Assembly: GCF_016629665.1 (NCBI RefSeq)
Contig: NZ_JAEPRQ010000003.1
Location: 248,001 to 312,000, forward strand
DNA from: Paracoccus caeni
Lineage (GTDB): Bacteria; Pseudomonadota; Alphaproteobacteria; Rhodobacterales; Rhodobacteraceae
Reading direction: 5' to 3'
DNA: 64,000 nt
The notes under the pieces were generated by a model. The model saw only the letters and a program-made list of their open reading frames with translations. It was not told the DNA's origin and ran no database searches. How positions within the stretch are numbered: the stretch's first letter is position 1; every line of letters begins with the position of its first letter. The position numbers were made by a program, and so were the translations under genes. This document shows positions 17,226 to 28,112 of this stretch, piece by piece.

Positions 17226-18560
17226 ATGACCGACCAAGCCAATACCCCGGTGGCGAAAAAGCTATTCATCAAGACCTATGGCTGTCAGATGAACGTCTAT
17301 GACAGTCAGCGCATGGCCGAGGCCATGGGTGCAGAAGGCTATGTTCTGACCGAGGATCAGTCGGAAGCCGATATGGTCCTGCTGAACACCTGCCATATCC
17401 GCGAAAAGGCTGCCGAGAAGCTTTATTCCGACCTTGGCCGCCTGAAGCCGCTGAAGGCCGAAAAGCCCGACTTGAAGATCGGCGTTGCAGGCTGCGTGGC
17501 ACAGGCGGAAGGTGAAGAGATCATCCGCCGGATGCCCGTGGTCGATCTGGTCGTCGGTCCGCAGACCTATCACCGCCTGCCCGCGATGGTTCGGGGCGAA
17601 GCGCCGAAAATCCTCACCGACTTCCCGGAAGAGGACAAGTTCGATCACCTTCCCGCCCGCCGCGCCACCCGCCGCGCGCCTGCCGCTTTCCTGACCGTGC
17701 AAGAGGGCTGTGACAAGTTCTGCGCGTTCTGCGTCGTCCCCTATACCCGTGGGTCCGAGGTCAGTCGCCCGGTCGAACGGATCATGCGGGAAGCCCGCGA
17801 TCTGGTCGAACGCGGCGTGCGCGAGATCACCTTGCTGGGCCAGAACGTCAACGGCTGGCACGGCGCGGGCGAAGATGGCCGGGAATGGGGCTTCGGGCGG
17901 CTGATCCGCGCGCTTGGCGATCTGGATGGGCTGGACCGCATCCGCTACACGACCAGCCATCCCAACGACATGGCCGACGATCTGATCAGCGCTCACCGCG
18001 ATGTGCCGCAATTGATGCCCTATTTGCATCTGCCGGTGCAGTCGGGCAGCGACCGCATCCTGAAGGCGATGAACCGCAAGCATACGGCGGAGACCTATCT
18101 TCGCCTGATCGACCGCATTCGCGACGCCCGCCCCGACATCATGCTGACCAGCGATTTCATCGTGGGCTTCCCCGGCGAGACTGATGAGGATCATCAGGCG
18201 ACACTGGATCTGGTCGCCAAGGTGAATTTCGGCACCGCCTTCAGCTTCAAATACTCGCCCCGCCCCGGCACCCCCGCCTATGAGCGCGCCGAGGTTGACA
18301 GTGCAGTCGCAGACCAGCGCTTGCAGGATTTGCAGGCGCTGCTGACCCGGCAGCAAAAGGCGGCGCAGGAAGGCATGGTCGGGCGCACGCTGGGCGTGCT
18401 GTTTGAGAAGCCGGGCCGGAACGAAGGCCAGATGATCGGCAAATCCGACTATCTGCATTCGGTCTTCGTCGATGCACCTGAGGCGCAGGTCGGCGATCTG
18501 GTGCAGGTGCGGATCGTCGGAAGCGCGTCGAATTCGTTGCAGGGCGAACTGGCTGCCTGA
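17226..18560 (+). CDS. miaB: tRNA-2-methylthio-N6-dimethylallyladenosine synthase
   Basis: A 444-residue radical-SAM methylthiotransferase. The N-terminal UPF0004 domain begins [19 protein letters not shown] and supplies cluster cysteines (also [18 protein letters not shown] and [11 protein letters not shown]). The central radical-SAM cluster motif is CDKFCAFC. The C-terminal TRAM domain ends near [11 protein letters not shown]. It adds the 2-methylthio group to i6A37 of tRNAs reading UNN codons. Confidence 0.96.
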   Translation: MTDQANTPVAKKLFIKTYGCQMNVYDSQRMAEAMGAEGYVLTEDQSEADMVLLNTCHIREKAAEKLYSDLGRLKPLKAEKPDLKIGVAGCVAQAEGEEIIRRMPVVDLVVGPQTYHRLPAMVRGEAPKILTDFPEEDKFDHLPARRATRRAPAAFLTVQEGCDKFCAFCVVPYTRGSEVSRPVERIMREARDLVERGVREITLLGQNVNGWHGAGEDGREWGFGRLIRALGDLDGLDRIRYTTSHPNDMADDLISAHRDVPQLMPYLHLPVQSGSDRILKAMNRKHTAETYLRLIDRIRDARPDIMLTSDFIVGFPGETDEDHQATLDLVAKVNFGTAFSFKYSPRPGTPAYERAEVDSAVADQRLQDLQALLTRQQKAAQEGMVGRTLGVLFEKPGRNEGQMIGKSDYLHSVFVDAPEAQVGDLVQVRIVGSASNSLQGELAA

Positions 18561-18792
18561 CGGTCCAGGCCTCGGGTAAGGCGCGACGGTCCGTCCCGCG
18601 CGGTTAGGGTGTCAGCCCGCACCTTCGCTGGTATTCCGCCCGCGTTTTAAGACTGCGACAAAACGAAGCCGCGCGGTCTTTGGAACGGCTTTCCCCTTGA
18701 TCCATATCGGATTCGTGCTTTCATCAGAAACAGGGACTTTGCCAGGTCGGAGACGTCCCGATACGCTCCGGCCGTATCCAAGGGAGGCTGCA

Positions 18793-19629
18793 ATGGCCTA
18801 CAAGACGATCCTGACCGTCCTTTCCGATACCCGCCACATGGCGCAACTGGATGCCGCCGCCAGCCTTGCCGCTGCCGAAGACGGCCATCTTGATGTGCTG
18901 TGCCTTGGCGTCGATCATAGCCAGTCGGGTTACTATTTCCCCGGCGGTTCGCCCTATGTGTTCCAGGAGGCGATGGATGCCGCGCTTGAGGACACCAGCA
19001 CATTGGAAAAATCCGTCCGCGATCATCTGAGCAGTCAAAGCGATCTGCGCTGGTCGGTCGAATCGGCAGTGGCGCAGCTTGGCGGCATCACCAATTTCGT
19101 CGGCATGCGGGCACGCTTCTCGGATCTGGTGGTCCTGTCGCGGCCTTATGGGCCGGATACTTCGGGCGATGCCGAGGTCGTGGTCGAAGCCGCGATGTTC
19201 GAGGGAGGGTGCCCGGTGCTGATCGTCCCCGAAGGCGCTCCGGTGACGGGGTTCAAACGGGTTCTGATCGCGTGGAATCACTCGCTTGAATCGCTGACCG
19301 CGACGCGGCGGGCGTTGGTTCTGTTGCAGGCCGCAGAAGCGGTCGAGATCACCATCATCGATCCGGGCCGCCGCAGCGCCGACGGTGCCGATCCCGGCGC
19401 AGATCTTGCGCAGCTATTGAGCCGCCATGGTGTCAACGCAGAGATCACTGTGATCGCGAGGACCGAAGGCACGGTCAGCGACGAGATCAACCGCCACGCG
19501 ATTGAGATCGGGGCGGATTTGGTCGTCATGGGGGCTTACGGCCATTCGCGTTTCCGTCAGGCAATCCTCGGCGGCGCGACGCGCAGCATGCTGGAGAAAG
19601 CAAAGGTGCCGGTATTCATGGCGCGGTAG
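18793..19629 (+). CDS. Tandem universal stress protein (UspA family)
   Basis: A 278-residue protein made of two Usp domains (about 1-145 and 150-278). The second contains the ATP-binding pattern GAYGHSRFRQAILGGATRSM; the first is degenerate at that site, as is common in tandem Usp proteins. AGGGAGG lies ahead of the ATG. The 232-bp gap after miaB shows no other gene. The role is probably stress or energy-state response. Confidence 0.88.
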   Translation: MAYKTILTVLSDTRHMAQLDAAASLAAAEDGHLDVLCLGVDHSQSGYYFPGGSPYVFQEAMDAALEDTSTLEKSVRDHLSSQSDLRWSVESAVAQLGGITNFVGMRARFSDLVVLSRPYGPDTSGDAEVVVEAAMFEGGCPVLIVPEGAPVTGFKRVLIAWNHSLESLTATRRALVLLQAAEAVEITIIDPGRRSADGADPGADLAQLLSRHGVNAEITVIARTEGTVSDEINRHAIEIGADLVVMGAYGHSRFRQAILGGATRSMLEKAKVPVFMAR

Positions 19630-19652
19630 ATCGCCGGACCTGCTCCTAGGCG

Positions 19653-21836
19653 TTATTCCATCACCGTTGTGATCCGCATTTCTCCGTTGCTGAAGTCGAT
19701 TGCCACCGCGCCTGTCTGGCGCAATCGAGTGAGATCGAAAAGCAGGCATGTCGGTGCTTTGGGCAAATCGGTCCGGTCGGCGATAACGACGATGCGCTTT
19801 GGCTGACATGCGGTATTCGCGCGCTCGGATGCGCCCTTGCCGCTCAGATGTAGGATCTGCCAGCCGCCCGGAAGATCGGCGGTGCGCTCGCCCCGTGGGC
19901 CGCTCCAGCCTGACCGGGCTGCCGATTCCTCTTGTGTCGCCATGTCGCCGTCTTCCAGCAGCCAGTTCTCGACCACAAAACCACCGCCTGCGGGTTTTGA
20001 GACCGCGCGCCCTTCCGCCGTCATCAACCCCACCGCATCGCCTTCGCCAGCGATCAGCAGGTGCGGGCGGGTGGCGGTCAACCACAGCACCGCAGACAGC
20101 GCCAGCATCGCCGCGCCCAGAGTAAAGCCGAAACCAAGGGCGGTGCCCCGCATCCGTCTTGGCCCGTCGCGCCATGTTAGCACCATCAGCACCGCGCCGA
20201 AGCCCATCAAGGGCAGGACAGGGCCGGGGGGCATCGGGATCGCCGTGACAGCGCCGCCCAGATCGGCAATGAAACCTGCGACCATCAGCATCCATTTCGT
20301 GCCGATCCCCATCACCCACAGCGCCGGTGCCTGCAAACCGAACGGTGCCAGCAGCGCCGCGATCACGCCCGCCGGCATCACCAGCGCGCCCATGACCGGC
20401 ACGGCCAGCAGATTGGCGATCAGCCCATAATGCGCCGTCCGGTTGAAATGCGCCGCCGCAATGGGCGAGGTTGCCAGTGACGCGACCAATGACGACAGCA
20501 GCAGGATCGCCACCGGACGCAGCCACCACGGTAGATATGGCGACAGCCGCGACCACGGACCATAGACCAGCACCAGCGCGACCGTTGCCGAAAAGCTCAT
20601 CTGAAAGCCGGGGCTGGTCAACGCCTCGGGCGAATAGATCAGGATGATCGTCGCGGCCAGCGCGACCGTCCGCAAAGAGATCGCCCGCCGGTCCACCAGA
20701 ATCGCCGCCAGCATGACGGCGACCATGACGAATGACCGCTCGGTCGCGACGCCTCCGCCCGATAGCCACAGATAGGCCGCCGCCGCCAGCAGCGCACCAA
20801 GGGCAGCGATCTTGTGCAGACCCTGCGGTAGCGGCGCGCCAAGGCCCTGCGTCAGAACCAGCGCAAGCCGCAGCGCCGTATAGACGAAGCCCGTCAGCAT
20901 GCTCATATGCAGGCCGGAGATCGAGATGATGTGGTAAAGGTTCGAAGCCCGCATCACCTCGTTCGTGGCCTCTTCGATGCCAGAGCGGTCACCCGTCATC
21001 AATGCCGATGCAACCGCGCCCTCTTGCTCGCCAATTCCGTCTTGAATCGATCTGCTGATCGCCATCCGGGTGCGATGCATGGTCCAGGCGATGCCTTGGG
21101 CTTCGGACACCGACATGACCGGCGTGCGGCTATAGCCGACCGCGCCCAGACGGTCGAACCACGCGAACTGGCGGAAATCGAAACTGCCCGGCGCGGCAGG
21201 GCCGGGCGGTGGGCCGAGATGTCCGGTCAGCATGATCCGCTGGCCCAGCGGGGGCAGGGGGTCATCGTCGTTCATCAGCGACATCCGCACCCGTTCGGGC
21301 GTGCGGTCCGAGGCCATATCGCGCAAGACCACCTGATCCAAAGTCAGCCTCATCCGGTCGCGGGCCGAGCGGTCGATCTCGATCAGCCGTCCCTCGACCG
21401 GGCCGTAATAGCGCCATTCCAGAACCGGCGCCGCGACATCTGCCGAGCGGATGGCAATCAGCGCCATCCCTGCCGCAATCAGTGCCAGCGCCATGCCGCA
21501 GACGCGCATGCCGTCCGCCAGATGCCAGCCGATCCGGCCACGCTCGGCCAGCGGAATCGCGACTTTGATCGCGCCGATGCCGACCAGCGCCATGGCTGCC
21601 GCGCCGACCCATCCGATGACCGGGATTCGGCCCGTAAGCAGGAACCACAGCCCGATTCCAAGTGACAGGCAAACCGGCACCCAGGGAAACAGCCCCGCCC
21701 GGCCTGCCGCGGCCGGACGGGGCAGGCGCGCGGAAGCATGCTTCGGCGCGCGCATCCGGGATGGAGCAAACCCCGGCAATTCCACGGATTGTGACCCGAC
21801 ACGGGGAACCGGCGATGGGCCGGACGTCGCGGTCAT
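19653..21836 (-). CDS. comEC: ComEC/Rec2 family membrane protein with degenerate hydrolase tail
   Basis: A 727-residue polytopic protein. An N-terminal OB-like domain is followed by a ComEC competence domain with many helices and the motif HIISISGLHMSMLTG. ComEC forms the inner-membrane channel for DNA uptake. The C-terminal 150 residues occupy the place of the metallo-beta-lactamase domain but lack HxHxDH, so that domain appears inactive, as in many Rhodobacteraceae homologues. GGAAAGGA precedes the ATG. It is divergent from gltX. Confidence 0.87.
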   Translation of the reverse strand: MTATSGPSPVPRVGSQSVELPGFAPSRMRAPKHASARLPRPAAAGRAGLFPWVPVCLSLGIGLWFLLTGRIPVIGWVGAAAMALVGIGAIKVAIPLAERGRIGWHLADGMRVCGMALALIAAGMALIAIRSADVAAPVLEWRYYGPVEGRLIEIDRSARDRMRLTLDQVVLRDMASDRTPERVRMSLMNDDDPLPPLGQRIMLTGHLGPPPGPAAPGSFDFRQFAWFDRLGAVGYSRTPVMSVSEAQGIAWTMHRTRMAISRSIQDGIGEQEGAVASALMTGDRSGIEEATNEVMRASNLYHIISISGLHMSMLTGFVYTALRLALVLTQGLGAPLPQGLHKIAALGALLAAAAYLWLSGGGVATERSFVMVAVMLAAILVDRRAISLRTVALAATIILIYSPEALTSPGFQMSFSATVALVLVYGPWSRLSPYLPWWLRPVAILLLSSLVASLATSPIAAAHFNRTAHYGLIANLLAVPVMGALVMPAGVIAALLAPFGLQAPALWVMGIGTKWMLMVAGFIADLGGAVTAIPMPPGPVLPLMGFGAVLMVLTWRDGPRRMRGTALGFGFTLGAAMLALSAVLWLTATRPHLLIAGEGDAVGLMTAEGRAVSKPAGGGFVVENWLLEDGDMATQEESAARSGWSGPRGERTADLPGGWQILHLSGKGASERANTACQPKRIVVIADRTDLPKAPTCLLFDLTRLRQTGAVAIDFSNGEMRITTVME

Positions 21837-21944
21837 TCTTGTCCTTTCCGGGCTGCTTCTTTATCTCTCGCTCACGAAGATGGCATGGACCGCTTACCAA
21901 TCCGTTAACGCGGACCGGCCGTCGCGAAATTCTGGAAGGCCGCC

Positions 21945-23342
21945 ATGTCCGAGAACGCCCCCGTCGTCACCCGCTTCGCCCCGTCGCCGACGGGTTACCT
22001 GCATATCGGCGGCGCGCGCACTGCGCTTTTCAACTGGCTTTACGCCCGGGGTCGCGGAGGAAAATTCCTGCTTCGGATCGAGGATACCGACCGCGCCCGC
22101 TCGACCCCCGAGGCGACCGAGGCGATTCTGAAAGGGCTGGAATGGCTGGGTCTGGACTGGGACGGCGAGCCGGTCAGCCAGTTCAGCCGGATCGAGCGTC
22201 ATGCCGAAGTTGCGCGCGAGATGCTGGAAAAAGGCAGCGCCTACAAATGCTTCTCGACCCCGGAGGAAATCGCGGCATGGCGTGAGGAACATCCCCGCCA
22301 GCCGTTCCAAAGCCCGTGGCGCGATGCCACCGATCTGCCGGATGGGCCTTATGCGATCCGGTTGCGGGCTCCGCGCACGGGCGAGACGGTGATCGATGAC
22401 GCCGTGCAGGGGCCGGTTCGGGTCGCGAACGATCAGCTTGACGACATGGTGCTGCTGCGCAGCGACGGGACGCCGACCTATATGCATGCGGTGGTGGTGG
22501 ACGATCACGATATGGGCGTGACCCATGTGATCCGGGGCGACGACCACCTGACCAATACCGCGCGGCAAATTCAGGTCTATGATGCGATGGGCTGGAAGCG
22601 CCCGGTTTTCGCCCATATCCCGCTGATTCACGGTGAAGACGGCAAGAAACTGTCGAAGCGCCACGGCGCGGTCGGGCTGCACGAATTTGCTGCACTTGGC
22701 TATCCGGCGGTCGCGATGCGCAATTATCTGGCACGGCTTGGCTGGAGCCATGGCGACGACGAGTTGTTCGATGACGCGCAGGCGCGCGAATGGTTTGATC
22801 TGGCAGGAATCGGCCGCGCGCCGGCCCGGCTGGATTTCAAGAAGCTCGAGCATGTCAGCGGTCACCATATCGGCGTGATGGACGACGAAGACTTGTTGCG
22901 AGTGATCGAGGATTATCTGGTCGAGACTGGCGCGAAGCCTTTGACGGACCAACAGAAAAGCCGCCTGCTGCCGGCGCTGCCAGCGCTGAAGGAGAAGGCA
23001 AAAACCCTTCCCCAGCTTCTGGAGCAGGCGCGTTTTGCATTGGTGTCACGACCCATTGATATCGAAGAAAAAGCCGCCAAGGCTTTGGATTCGGTATCCC
23101 GTGGTATGCTGAAATCATTGACTGCCGCAGTGCAGCATGCTAGCTGGACGCGAGACGAACTGGAGCAGGCGGCCAAGACGGTTGCCGAAGAAAACGGTGT
23201 CGGCTTGGGCAAGATTGCGGGGCCCTTGCGCGCCGCTCTGGCCGGGAGAGCCGCTACTCCCAGCGTGTTCGACATGATGACGGCTTTAGGCCGCGAAGAA
23301 TCTCTGGCCCGGCTTCAGGACCAGATTGAATTGGCAGGCTGA
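21945..23342 (+). CDS. gltX: Glutamyl-tRNA synthetase
   Basis: A 465-residue class I aminoacyl-tRNA synthetase. It has [19 protein letters not shown] (HIGH-type motif), [10 protein letters not shown], and KKLSKRHG (KMSKS-type motif) at about residue 235. The C-terminal third is the anticodon-binding helical bundle. It charges tRNA-Glu. Alphaproteobacteria often carry two GltX copies and lack GlnRS, in which case one also charges tRNA-Gln; this window cannot show which copy this is. Confidence 0.95.
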   Translation: MSENAPVVTRFAPSPTGYLHIGGARTALFNWLYARGRGGKFLLRIEDTDRARSTPEATEAILKGLEWLGLDWDGEPVSQFSRIERHAEVAREMLEKGSAYKCFSTPEEIAAWREEHPRQPFQSPWRDATDLPDGPYAIRLRAPRTGETVIDDAVQGPVRVANDQLDDMVLLRSDGTPTYMHAVVVDDHDMGVTHVIRGDDHLTNTARQIQVYDAMGWKRPVFAHIPLIHGEDGKKLSKRHGAVGLHEFAALGYPAVAMRNYLARLGWSHGDDELFDDAQAREWFDLAGIGRAPARLDFKKLEHVSGHHIGVMDDEDLLRVIEDYLVETGAKPLTDQQKSRLLPALPALKEKAKTLPQLLEQARFALVSRPIDIEEKAAKALDSVSRGMLKSLTAAVQHASWTRDELEQAAKTVAEENGVGLGKIAGPLRAALAGRAATPSVFDMMTALGREESLARLQDQIELAG

Positions 23343-23419
23343 CGCCTGCCCCCACTTGCCAGGGTCAACCCGAGCCAGGACGCGCGGATGACCCGGCCCA
23401 GCCGGAAAGGACGTGTTGG

Positions 23420-24712
23420 ATGGCCGACTCGAAAACCGCCAAGCTGCTGATTAACAATGCCGAATTCGAGCTTCCCGTGCTCACCCCCACGGTGGGGCCG
23501 GAAGTTCTGGATATTCGCAAGCTCTATGGGCAGGCGGATGTCTTTACCTACGATCCCGGTTTCACTTCGACCGCAAGCTGCGATTCCACCATCACCTATA
23601 TCGATGGTGATGCAGGCGAATTATGGTATCGCGGCTATCCGATCGATCAGCTTGCGGCCAAGTCGCACTATCTCGAAGTCTGCTATCTGCTGCTTTACGG
23701 TGAACTGCCGACGGCTGATCAACTGCATGACTTCGAAAGCCGCGTGACCCGTCACACCATGGTGCATGAACAGATGCACTATTTCTTCCGTGGTTTCCGC
23801 CGCGACAGCCATCCAATGGCGACGATGGTGGGCGTGGTCGGGGCGATGTCGGCCTTCTATCACGATTCGACCGATATCGGCGATCCCTGGCAGCGTGAGG
23901 TTGCCGCGATCCGCCTGATCGCCAAGCTGCCGACGATTGCGGCAATGGCCTATAAATACTCGATCGGCCAGCCCTTCGTCTATCCGAAGAACGAGCTGGA
24001 TTACGCTTCGAACTTCCTGCACATGTGCTTCTCGGTTCCGGCTGAGACTTATCATGTCGATCCGGCTTTGGCCCGCGCCATGGACCGTATCTTCACGCTG
24101 CATGCCGACCACGAACAGAATGCCTCAACCTCGACCGTGCGTCTGGCCGGGTCGTCGGGCGCCAACCCCTTTGCCTGTATCGCGGCGGGCATTGCCTGTC
24201 TGTGGGGTCCGGCACATGGCGGTGCGAACCAGGCCGCGCTGGAAATGCTGCGCGAGATCGGGACCGTGGACAATATCCCAGAATATATCGCCAAGGCGAA
24301 GGACAAGAACGATCCGTTCAAACTGATGGGCTTCGGCCACCGGGTCTATAAGAACTTTGACCCGCGCGCGAAGGTCATGAAGGAATCGGCCGACGAGGTT
24401 CTGGATCTGCTGGGCGTTCACAACAACCCGACGCTGCAGGTGGCGAAGGAGCTTGAGAAGATCGCGCTGGAGGACGAATACTTCATCGAGAAGAAGCTGT
24501 ATCCGAACGTCGATTTCTATTCCGGCATCATCCTTGAAGCGATGGGCTTCCCCACCTCGATGTTCACGCCGATCTTCGCGCTGTCGCGGACGGTTGGCTG
24601 GATCGCGCAGTGGAAGGAAATGATCGGCGACCCGCAGAACAAGATCGGTCGCCCGCGTCAGCTTTATATCGGCAGCCTGAAGCGCGACTATATCGATATC
24701 GAAACGCGCTGA
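23420..24712 (+). CDS. gltA: Citrate synthase (type II, hexameric)
   Basis: A 430-residue enzyme that condenses oxaloacetate with acetyl-CoA. Motifs are [15 protein letters not shown] (catalytic histidine), [16 protein letters not shown] (second histidine) and [17 protein letters not shown] (catalytic aspartate). Length and the N-terminal beta domain ([20 protein letters not shown]) match the Gram-negative NADH-sensitive type. GGAAAGGA precedes the ATG. A strong terminator follows, so it is probably monocistronic. Confidence 0.96.
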   Translation: MADSKTAKLLINNAEFELPVLTPTVGPEVLDIRKLYGQADVFTYDPGFTSTASCDSTITYIDGDAGELWYRGYPIDQLAAKSHYLEVCYLLLYGELPTADQLHDFESRVTRHTMVHEQMHYFFRGFRRDSHPMATMVGVVGAMSAFYHDSTDIGDPWQREVAAIRLIAKLPTIAAMAYKYSIGQPFVYPKNELDYASNFLHMCFSVPAETYHVDPALARAMDRIFTLHADHEQNASTSTVRLAGSSGANPFACIAAGIACLWGPAHGGANQAALEMLREIGTVDNIPEYIAKAKDKNDPFKLMGFGHRVYKNFDPRAKVMKESADEVLDLLGVHNNPTLQVAKELEKIALEDEYFIEKKLYPNVDFYSGIILEAMGFPTSMFTPIFALSRTVGWIAQWKEMIGDPQNKIGRPRQLYIGSLKRDYIDIETR

Positions 24713-24728
24713 GCGGTTCGTTCAATAT

Positions 24729-24757
24729 GAAAAGGGCCTCTGCGGGGGCCCTTTTTC
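24729..24757 (+). terminator. Rho-independent terminator of gltA
   Basis: AAAAGGGCC (24730-24738) pairs with GGCCCTTTT (24747-24755), with a short loop and one more T after the stem. It lies 17 bp after the gltA stop. Confidence 0.9.
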
Positions 24758-24811
24758 GTGCGCGCCTGCTGCATGCTTGCGTGGGCGGGCGGCTGATGGC
24801 ATGGGGACGGC

Positions 24812-25480
24812 ATGAGTGAATCGAAACAGATAGACGGGGCGCGGCTGGCGCTGGTGACAGGTGCCTCTCGCGGGTTGGGCGCAGCCTTGGCCGAGCGGCT
24901 GGCGGCGCGGGGATATCATGTGCTGGCGGTGGCGCGCACTGTCGGCGCGTTGGAAGAGCTTGACGACCGCATCCGAAAGGCAGGCGGCTCGGCCACGCTG
25001 GCGCCGATGGATGTCAGCGAAGCGGCGGCCATGCAGCAGATGGCCGAGGCGATCCTTGGCCGGTGGGGTGGGCTGGATTTCTGGGCGCATTGCGCGATCC
25101 ATGCGGCACCATTGTCGCCGGTGCCGCAGATCGACGGGAAGGACTGGGCGAAATCCGCGCTGGTCAATATCGAGGTCACACGTGGCCTGATCGCCCTTCT
25201 TGAGCCGCTTCTGCGCGAACGGAACGGCACCGCGCTGTTTCTGGACGATCCCCGCGCGGGCGAGAAATTCTTTGGCGCTTACGGGACCAGCAAGGCGGCA
25301 CAGATCGCATTGGCCCGAAGCTGGCAGAATGAGGCCACGAAGATCGGGCCGAAGGTTGTCATAGCCCAGCCCAATCCGATGCCCACCGCCGTTCGGGCGC
25401 GGTTCTTCCCCGGCGAGGATCGTGCGGCGCTGACCGCGCCCATTGACGAGGCCGAGCGGCTATTGGCCGCGCTGGACTGA
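24812..25480 (+). CDS. SDR-fold protein with eroded catalytic site
   Basis: A 222-residue short-chain dehydrogenase/reductase. The nucleotide loop TGASRGLGAALAE (residues 16-28) is intact and YGTSK supplies the Tyr/Lys pair. The NNAG motif is replaced by HCAI, and the position of the catalytic serine reads FLDDP. It may be a non-catalytic or altered-function SDR. It starts 54 bp after the gltA terminator and converges on the aminopeptidase gene. Confidence 0.82.
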   Translation: MSESKQIDGARLALVTGASRGLGAALAERLAARGYHVLAVARTVGALEELDDRIRKAGGSATLAPMDVSEAAAMQQMAEAILGRWGGLDFWAHCAIHAAPLSPVPQIDGKDWAKSALVNIEVTRGLIALLEPLLRERNGTALFLDDPRAGEKFFGAYGTSKAAQIALARSWQNEATKIGPKVVIAQPNPMPTAVRARFFPGEDRAALTAPIDEAERLLAALD

Positions 25481-25496
25481 TTGCGTCCCGCGATAA

Positions 25497-25517
25497 CGGG
25501 GGGCTACCCGCCCCCCG
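25497..25517. terminator. GC-rich hairpin between convergent genes
   Basis: CGGGGGG (25497-25503) pairs with CCCCCCG (25511-25517). It sits between the SDR stop and the stop of the aminopeptidase gene on the other strand. No T-run is present, so the terminator call is tentative. Confidence 0.5.
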
Positions 25518-25535
25518 CACCCCCCGGATGTTGCG

Positions 25536-27350
25536 CTATGCCGTCGCCGACCCGGCCAAGGGCAGGGTTGCCCGTTCCAGCCAGTCGCGATCTGCCTGAT
25601 CCAGCAGCGGCGACAGTTCTTCCCTGACCCATGCGTGATAATCATCAAGCCACAGGATTTCGTCGCGCGACATGGCGGCGATATCGATCGCGCGTTTGTC
25701 GATGGGGCAGATGGTCAGCGTCTCGAATCCCAGCATTGATCGACCGGGCTCGCCCTCTGCCTCGGAGACGATGATGAGGTTCTCGATCCTGATGCCGAAA
25801 GCACCTTCGCGGTAATAGCCGGGCTCGTTCGACAGGATCATGCCGGTTTGCAAAGGCAGATCGCTGATCCGGCTGATCCTGACCGGCCCCTCGTGGACAC
25901 ACAGCGCCGCGCCGACGCCGTGGCCGGTGCCGTGGTCATAATCTTTGCCGTCGAACCAGAGAAACTGTCGTGCCAGCGCGTCCAGATGTGCGCCTGCCAC
26001 GCCTTTCGGGAAACGGGCGCGGCTGATGGCGATCATCCCGCGCAAGACGGCGGTATAGGGCGCCACGGCCTCTGCCGGGGGCTGGCCCATTGGCAGGGTG
26101 CGCGTAATGTCGGTTGTGCCGTCGGGATATTGCCCGCCCGAATCCAGCACCACCATATCGCCGTTCTGCAGTCGCCGGTTGCTGTCCCGCGTCACGCGGT
26201 AATGGGCCAAGGCGCCATTCGGACCGGATCCCATGATCGTATCGAAGCTGACATCGGTAATGCCCTGCTCGATCCGAAAGCCCTCCAGCTTTTCGACCAC
26301 GTCGATCTCGGTCAGGGTTGCTGGCTCTTGTTTGTCCAGCCATGCCAACAGCCTGACCATGGCCGCACCGTCGCGACGATGGGCGTCGCGCATGCCCTGA
26401 AGTTCTGCCGGGTTCTTGCGCGCCTTGGGCAGGATGGCAGGATCGGGGGCGGTGATGATCTCTGTCCCTGCAGCCTCGAGAATGCGGAACGCGGCTTCGG
26501 GCGCGGAGCCGGCGTCAAGCCGCACCGGACCTTCAAGATTGGCCAGCGCCGCTGTCAGCCCATCAGGTGGCAGGATCGAGACCTGATTGCCCAGCTTGAC
26601 ACGCAATCCGGCGTCGAACTTTGCCGGATCGGCGAATAGCGCAAGCTGCCCGTCATCTGACAGGACCGCAAAGCTTTGAACGATAGGATTGCGGGGGATG
26701 TCGGTGCCGCGAATGTTCAGAAGCCATGAGATAGAATCCGGCAGTGACAGGAAGGCGGCGGCCTGACCGGACTGCTTCAATTCAGCGGCAAGCCGCGCCC
26801 GTTTCTGTGCCGCAGTTTCCCCGGCAATCGCATCCTCATGGGCGCGCGCCGCGCCGACCGGCGGCTCTGGGCGGTCGGTCCAGATCGCGTCAACAGGGTT
26901 TTCCGACACAGCGATCAGGCCGATGCCGCTATCGCCAAGACCCTTCTCGATGCGGGAAATTTCGCTGCGAGTATGAAGCCACGGATCAAACCCGACCCGC
27001 CCGCCAGCGGGCAACGCCTCTCGCAGCCATTCGGCTGCAGAAGTCTCGGGCCATGCGACCGGCGTGAAATGCGCGGGATCGATCTGGGCCTTCACCTGCA
27101 CGCGGTAGCGGCCATCGATGAACACACCGGCACGATCACGGGTGACGATGCAGAACCCCGCGCTGCCGGTGAAGCCGGTCAGCCAGGCCAGCCGGGCATC
27201 GCTGTCAGAGACGTATTCCCCCTGATGCGCGTCGGCGCGGGGGATGATGAAGGCGTCAAGATCACCGGCGGCAAGCGCGGATCGCAGGGCGGCAAGACGG
27301 GCTGCATGATCGCCGCCGGCAGAGGGGTCGTCAAATGTCTGGAAACTCAC
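25536..27350 (-). CDS. pepP: Xaa-Pro aminopeptidase (M24B, three-domain type)
   Basis: A 604-residue cytosolic metallopeptidase that removes N-terminal residues preceding proline. Two creatinase-like N-terminal domains precede the pita-bread domain. Metal ligands are visible in LDSGGQYPDGTTDITRT (both Asp), HGTGHGVG (His), LSNEPGYY (Glu) and IRIENLIIV (Glu). The length matches the large eukaryote-like aminopeptidase P form. The GTG start overlaps the stop of the upstream UPF0173 gene (GTGA), so the two are coupled. Confidence 0.92.
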   Translation of the reverse strand: MSFQTFDDPSAGGDHAARLAALRSALAAGDLDAFIIPRADAHQGEYVSDSDARLAWLTGFTGSAGFCIVTRDRAGVFIDGRYRVQVKAQIDPAHFTPVAWPETSAAEWLREALPAGGRVGFDPWLHTRSEISRIEKGLGDSGIGLIAVSENPVDAIWTDRPEPPVGAARAHEDAIAGETAAQKRARLAAELKQSGQAAAFLSLPDSISWLLNIRGTDIPRNPIVQSFAVLSDDGQLALFADPAKFDAGLRVKLGNQVSILPPDGLTAALANLEGPVRLDAGSAPEAAFRILEAAGTEIITAPDPAILPKARKNPAELQGMRDAHRRDGAAMVRLLAWLDKQEPATLTEIDVVEKLEGFRIEQGITDVSFDTIMGSGPNGALAHYRVTRDSNRRLQNGDMVVLDSGGQYPDGTTDITRTLPMGQPPAEAVAPYTAVLRGMIAISRARFPKGVAGAHLDALARQFLWFDGKDYDHGTGHGVGAALCVHEGPVRISRISDLPLQTGMILSNEPGYYREGAFGIRIENLIIVSEAEGEPGRSMLGFETLTICPIDKRAIDIAAMSRDEILWLDDYHAWVREELSPLLDQADRDWLERATLPLAGSATA

Positions 27351-28039
27351 AGCTCTATCGCCTTCATGACTTCGGGTTCGATGACATTCACGCCGGGCAA
27401 TCCCTGCCGCAAGGCATCCGCCGACTGCTCTAGCAGCGGGAAAGTCTTGTAATGACAGGGAATGACCGTCTTGAAGTCGAAATATTTCTTCGCCGCCCAG
27501 GCCGCGCGCTTCATATCCATGGTGAAATGCCCGCCCGCACTAAGGATGCCGATATCGGGCTGATGATATTCGCCCATCCACGCCATGTCGGCCATGATAT
27601 CGGTATCCCCCGAGACATAGATCACATGGCCTTCACCCGCGATCATGTAGCCGGATTCGTGACCCGCATAGATCGGGCCATCCGCACCCTCGATGGAACT
27701 GGAATGCGCGGCATTGACCATGGTGACCTGCGCGCGGCCCAGACCGACAGTGCCGCCCTTGTTGAATCCGACGCCATCGATACCCTGATGCGTCATCCAT
27801 GTGTTGACCAGATCATAGATGCCGACGACCGGGATTTTCAGCTCTTTCGCGATGGCCAGCGTGTCGCCTGAATGGTCGCCATGACCATGGGTCAGCAGAA
27901 TATGGGTCGCGCCACCGATGGCCTCGGCGCGCTTGCCTTCGGGGAAGACGGGATTCCCCGATAGCCAGGGATCGATCAGGATCACCGCATCTTCAATCTC
28001 AAGGCGAAAGCCGGAATGTCCAAGCCAGGTCAGTTTCAT
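27347..28039 (-). CDS. UPF0173 metal-dependent hydrolase
   Basis: A 230-residue metallo-beta-lactamase-fold protein. It has MKLTWLGHSGFRLE at the start, HGHGDHSGD as the metal motif, and later YVSGDTDIMADM and VIPCHYKTFPLL. This is the UPF0173 (YtkL/YddR-like) pattern; the substrate is unknown. GAGGAGG lies just before the ATG at 28039. It is translationally coupled to the downstream aminopeptidase P gene. Confidence 0.9.
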   Translation of the reverse strand: MKLTWLGHSGFRLEIEDAVILIDPWLSGNPVFPEGKRAEAIGGATHILLTHGHGDHSGDTLAIAKELKIPVVGIYDLVNTWMTHQGIDGVGFNKGGTVGLGRAQVTMVNAAHSSSIEGADGPIYAGHESGYMIAGEGHVIYVSGDTDIMADMAWMGEYHQPDIGILSAGGHFTMDMKRAAWAAKKYFDFKTVIPCHYKTFPLLEQSADALRQGLPGVNVIEPEVMKAIEL

Positions 28040-28112
28040 CTCTGCCTCCTCTGTCATTTTCGCGAAGGTTAGCCGGGCTGGTGCGGGCTGACCAGAGACG
28101 CTCAGAAGTCGC

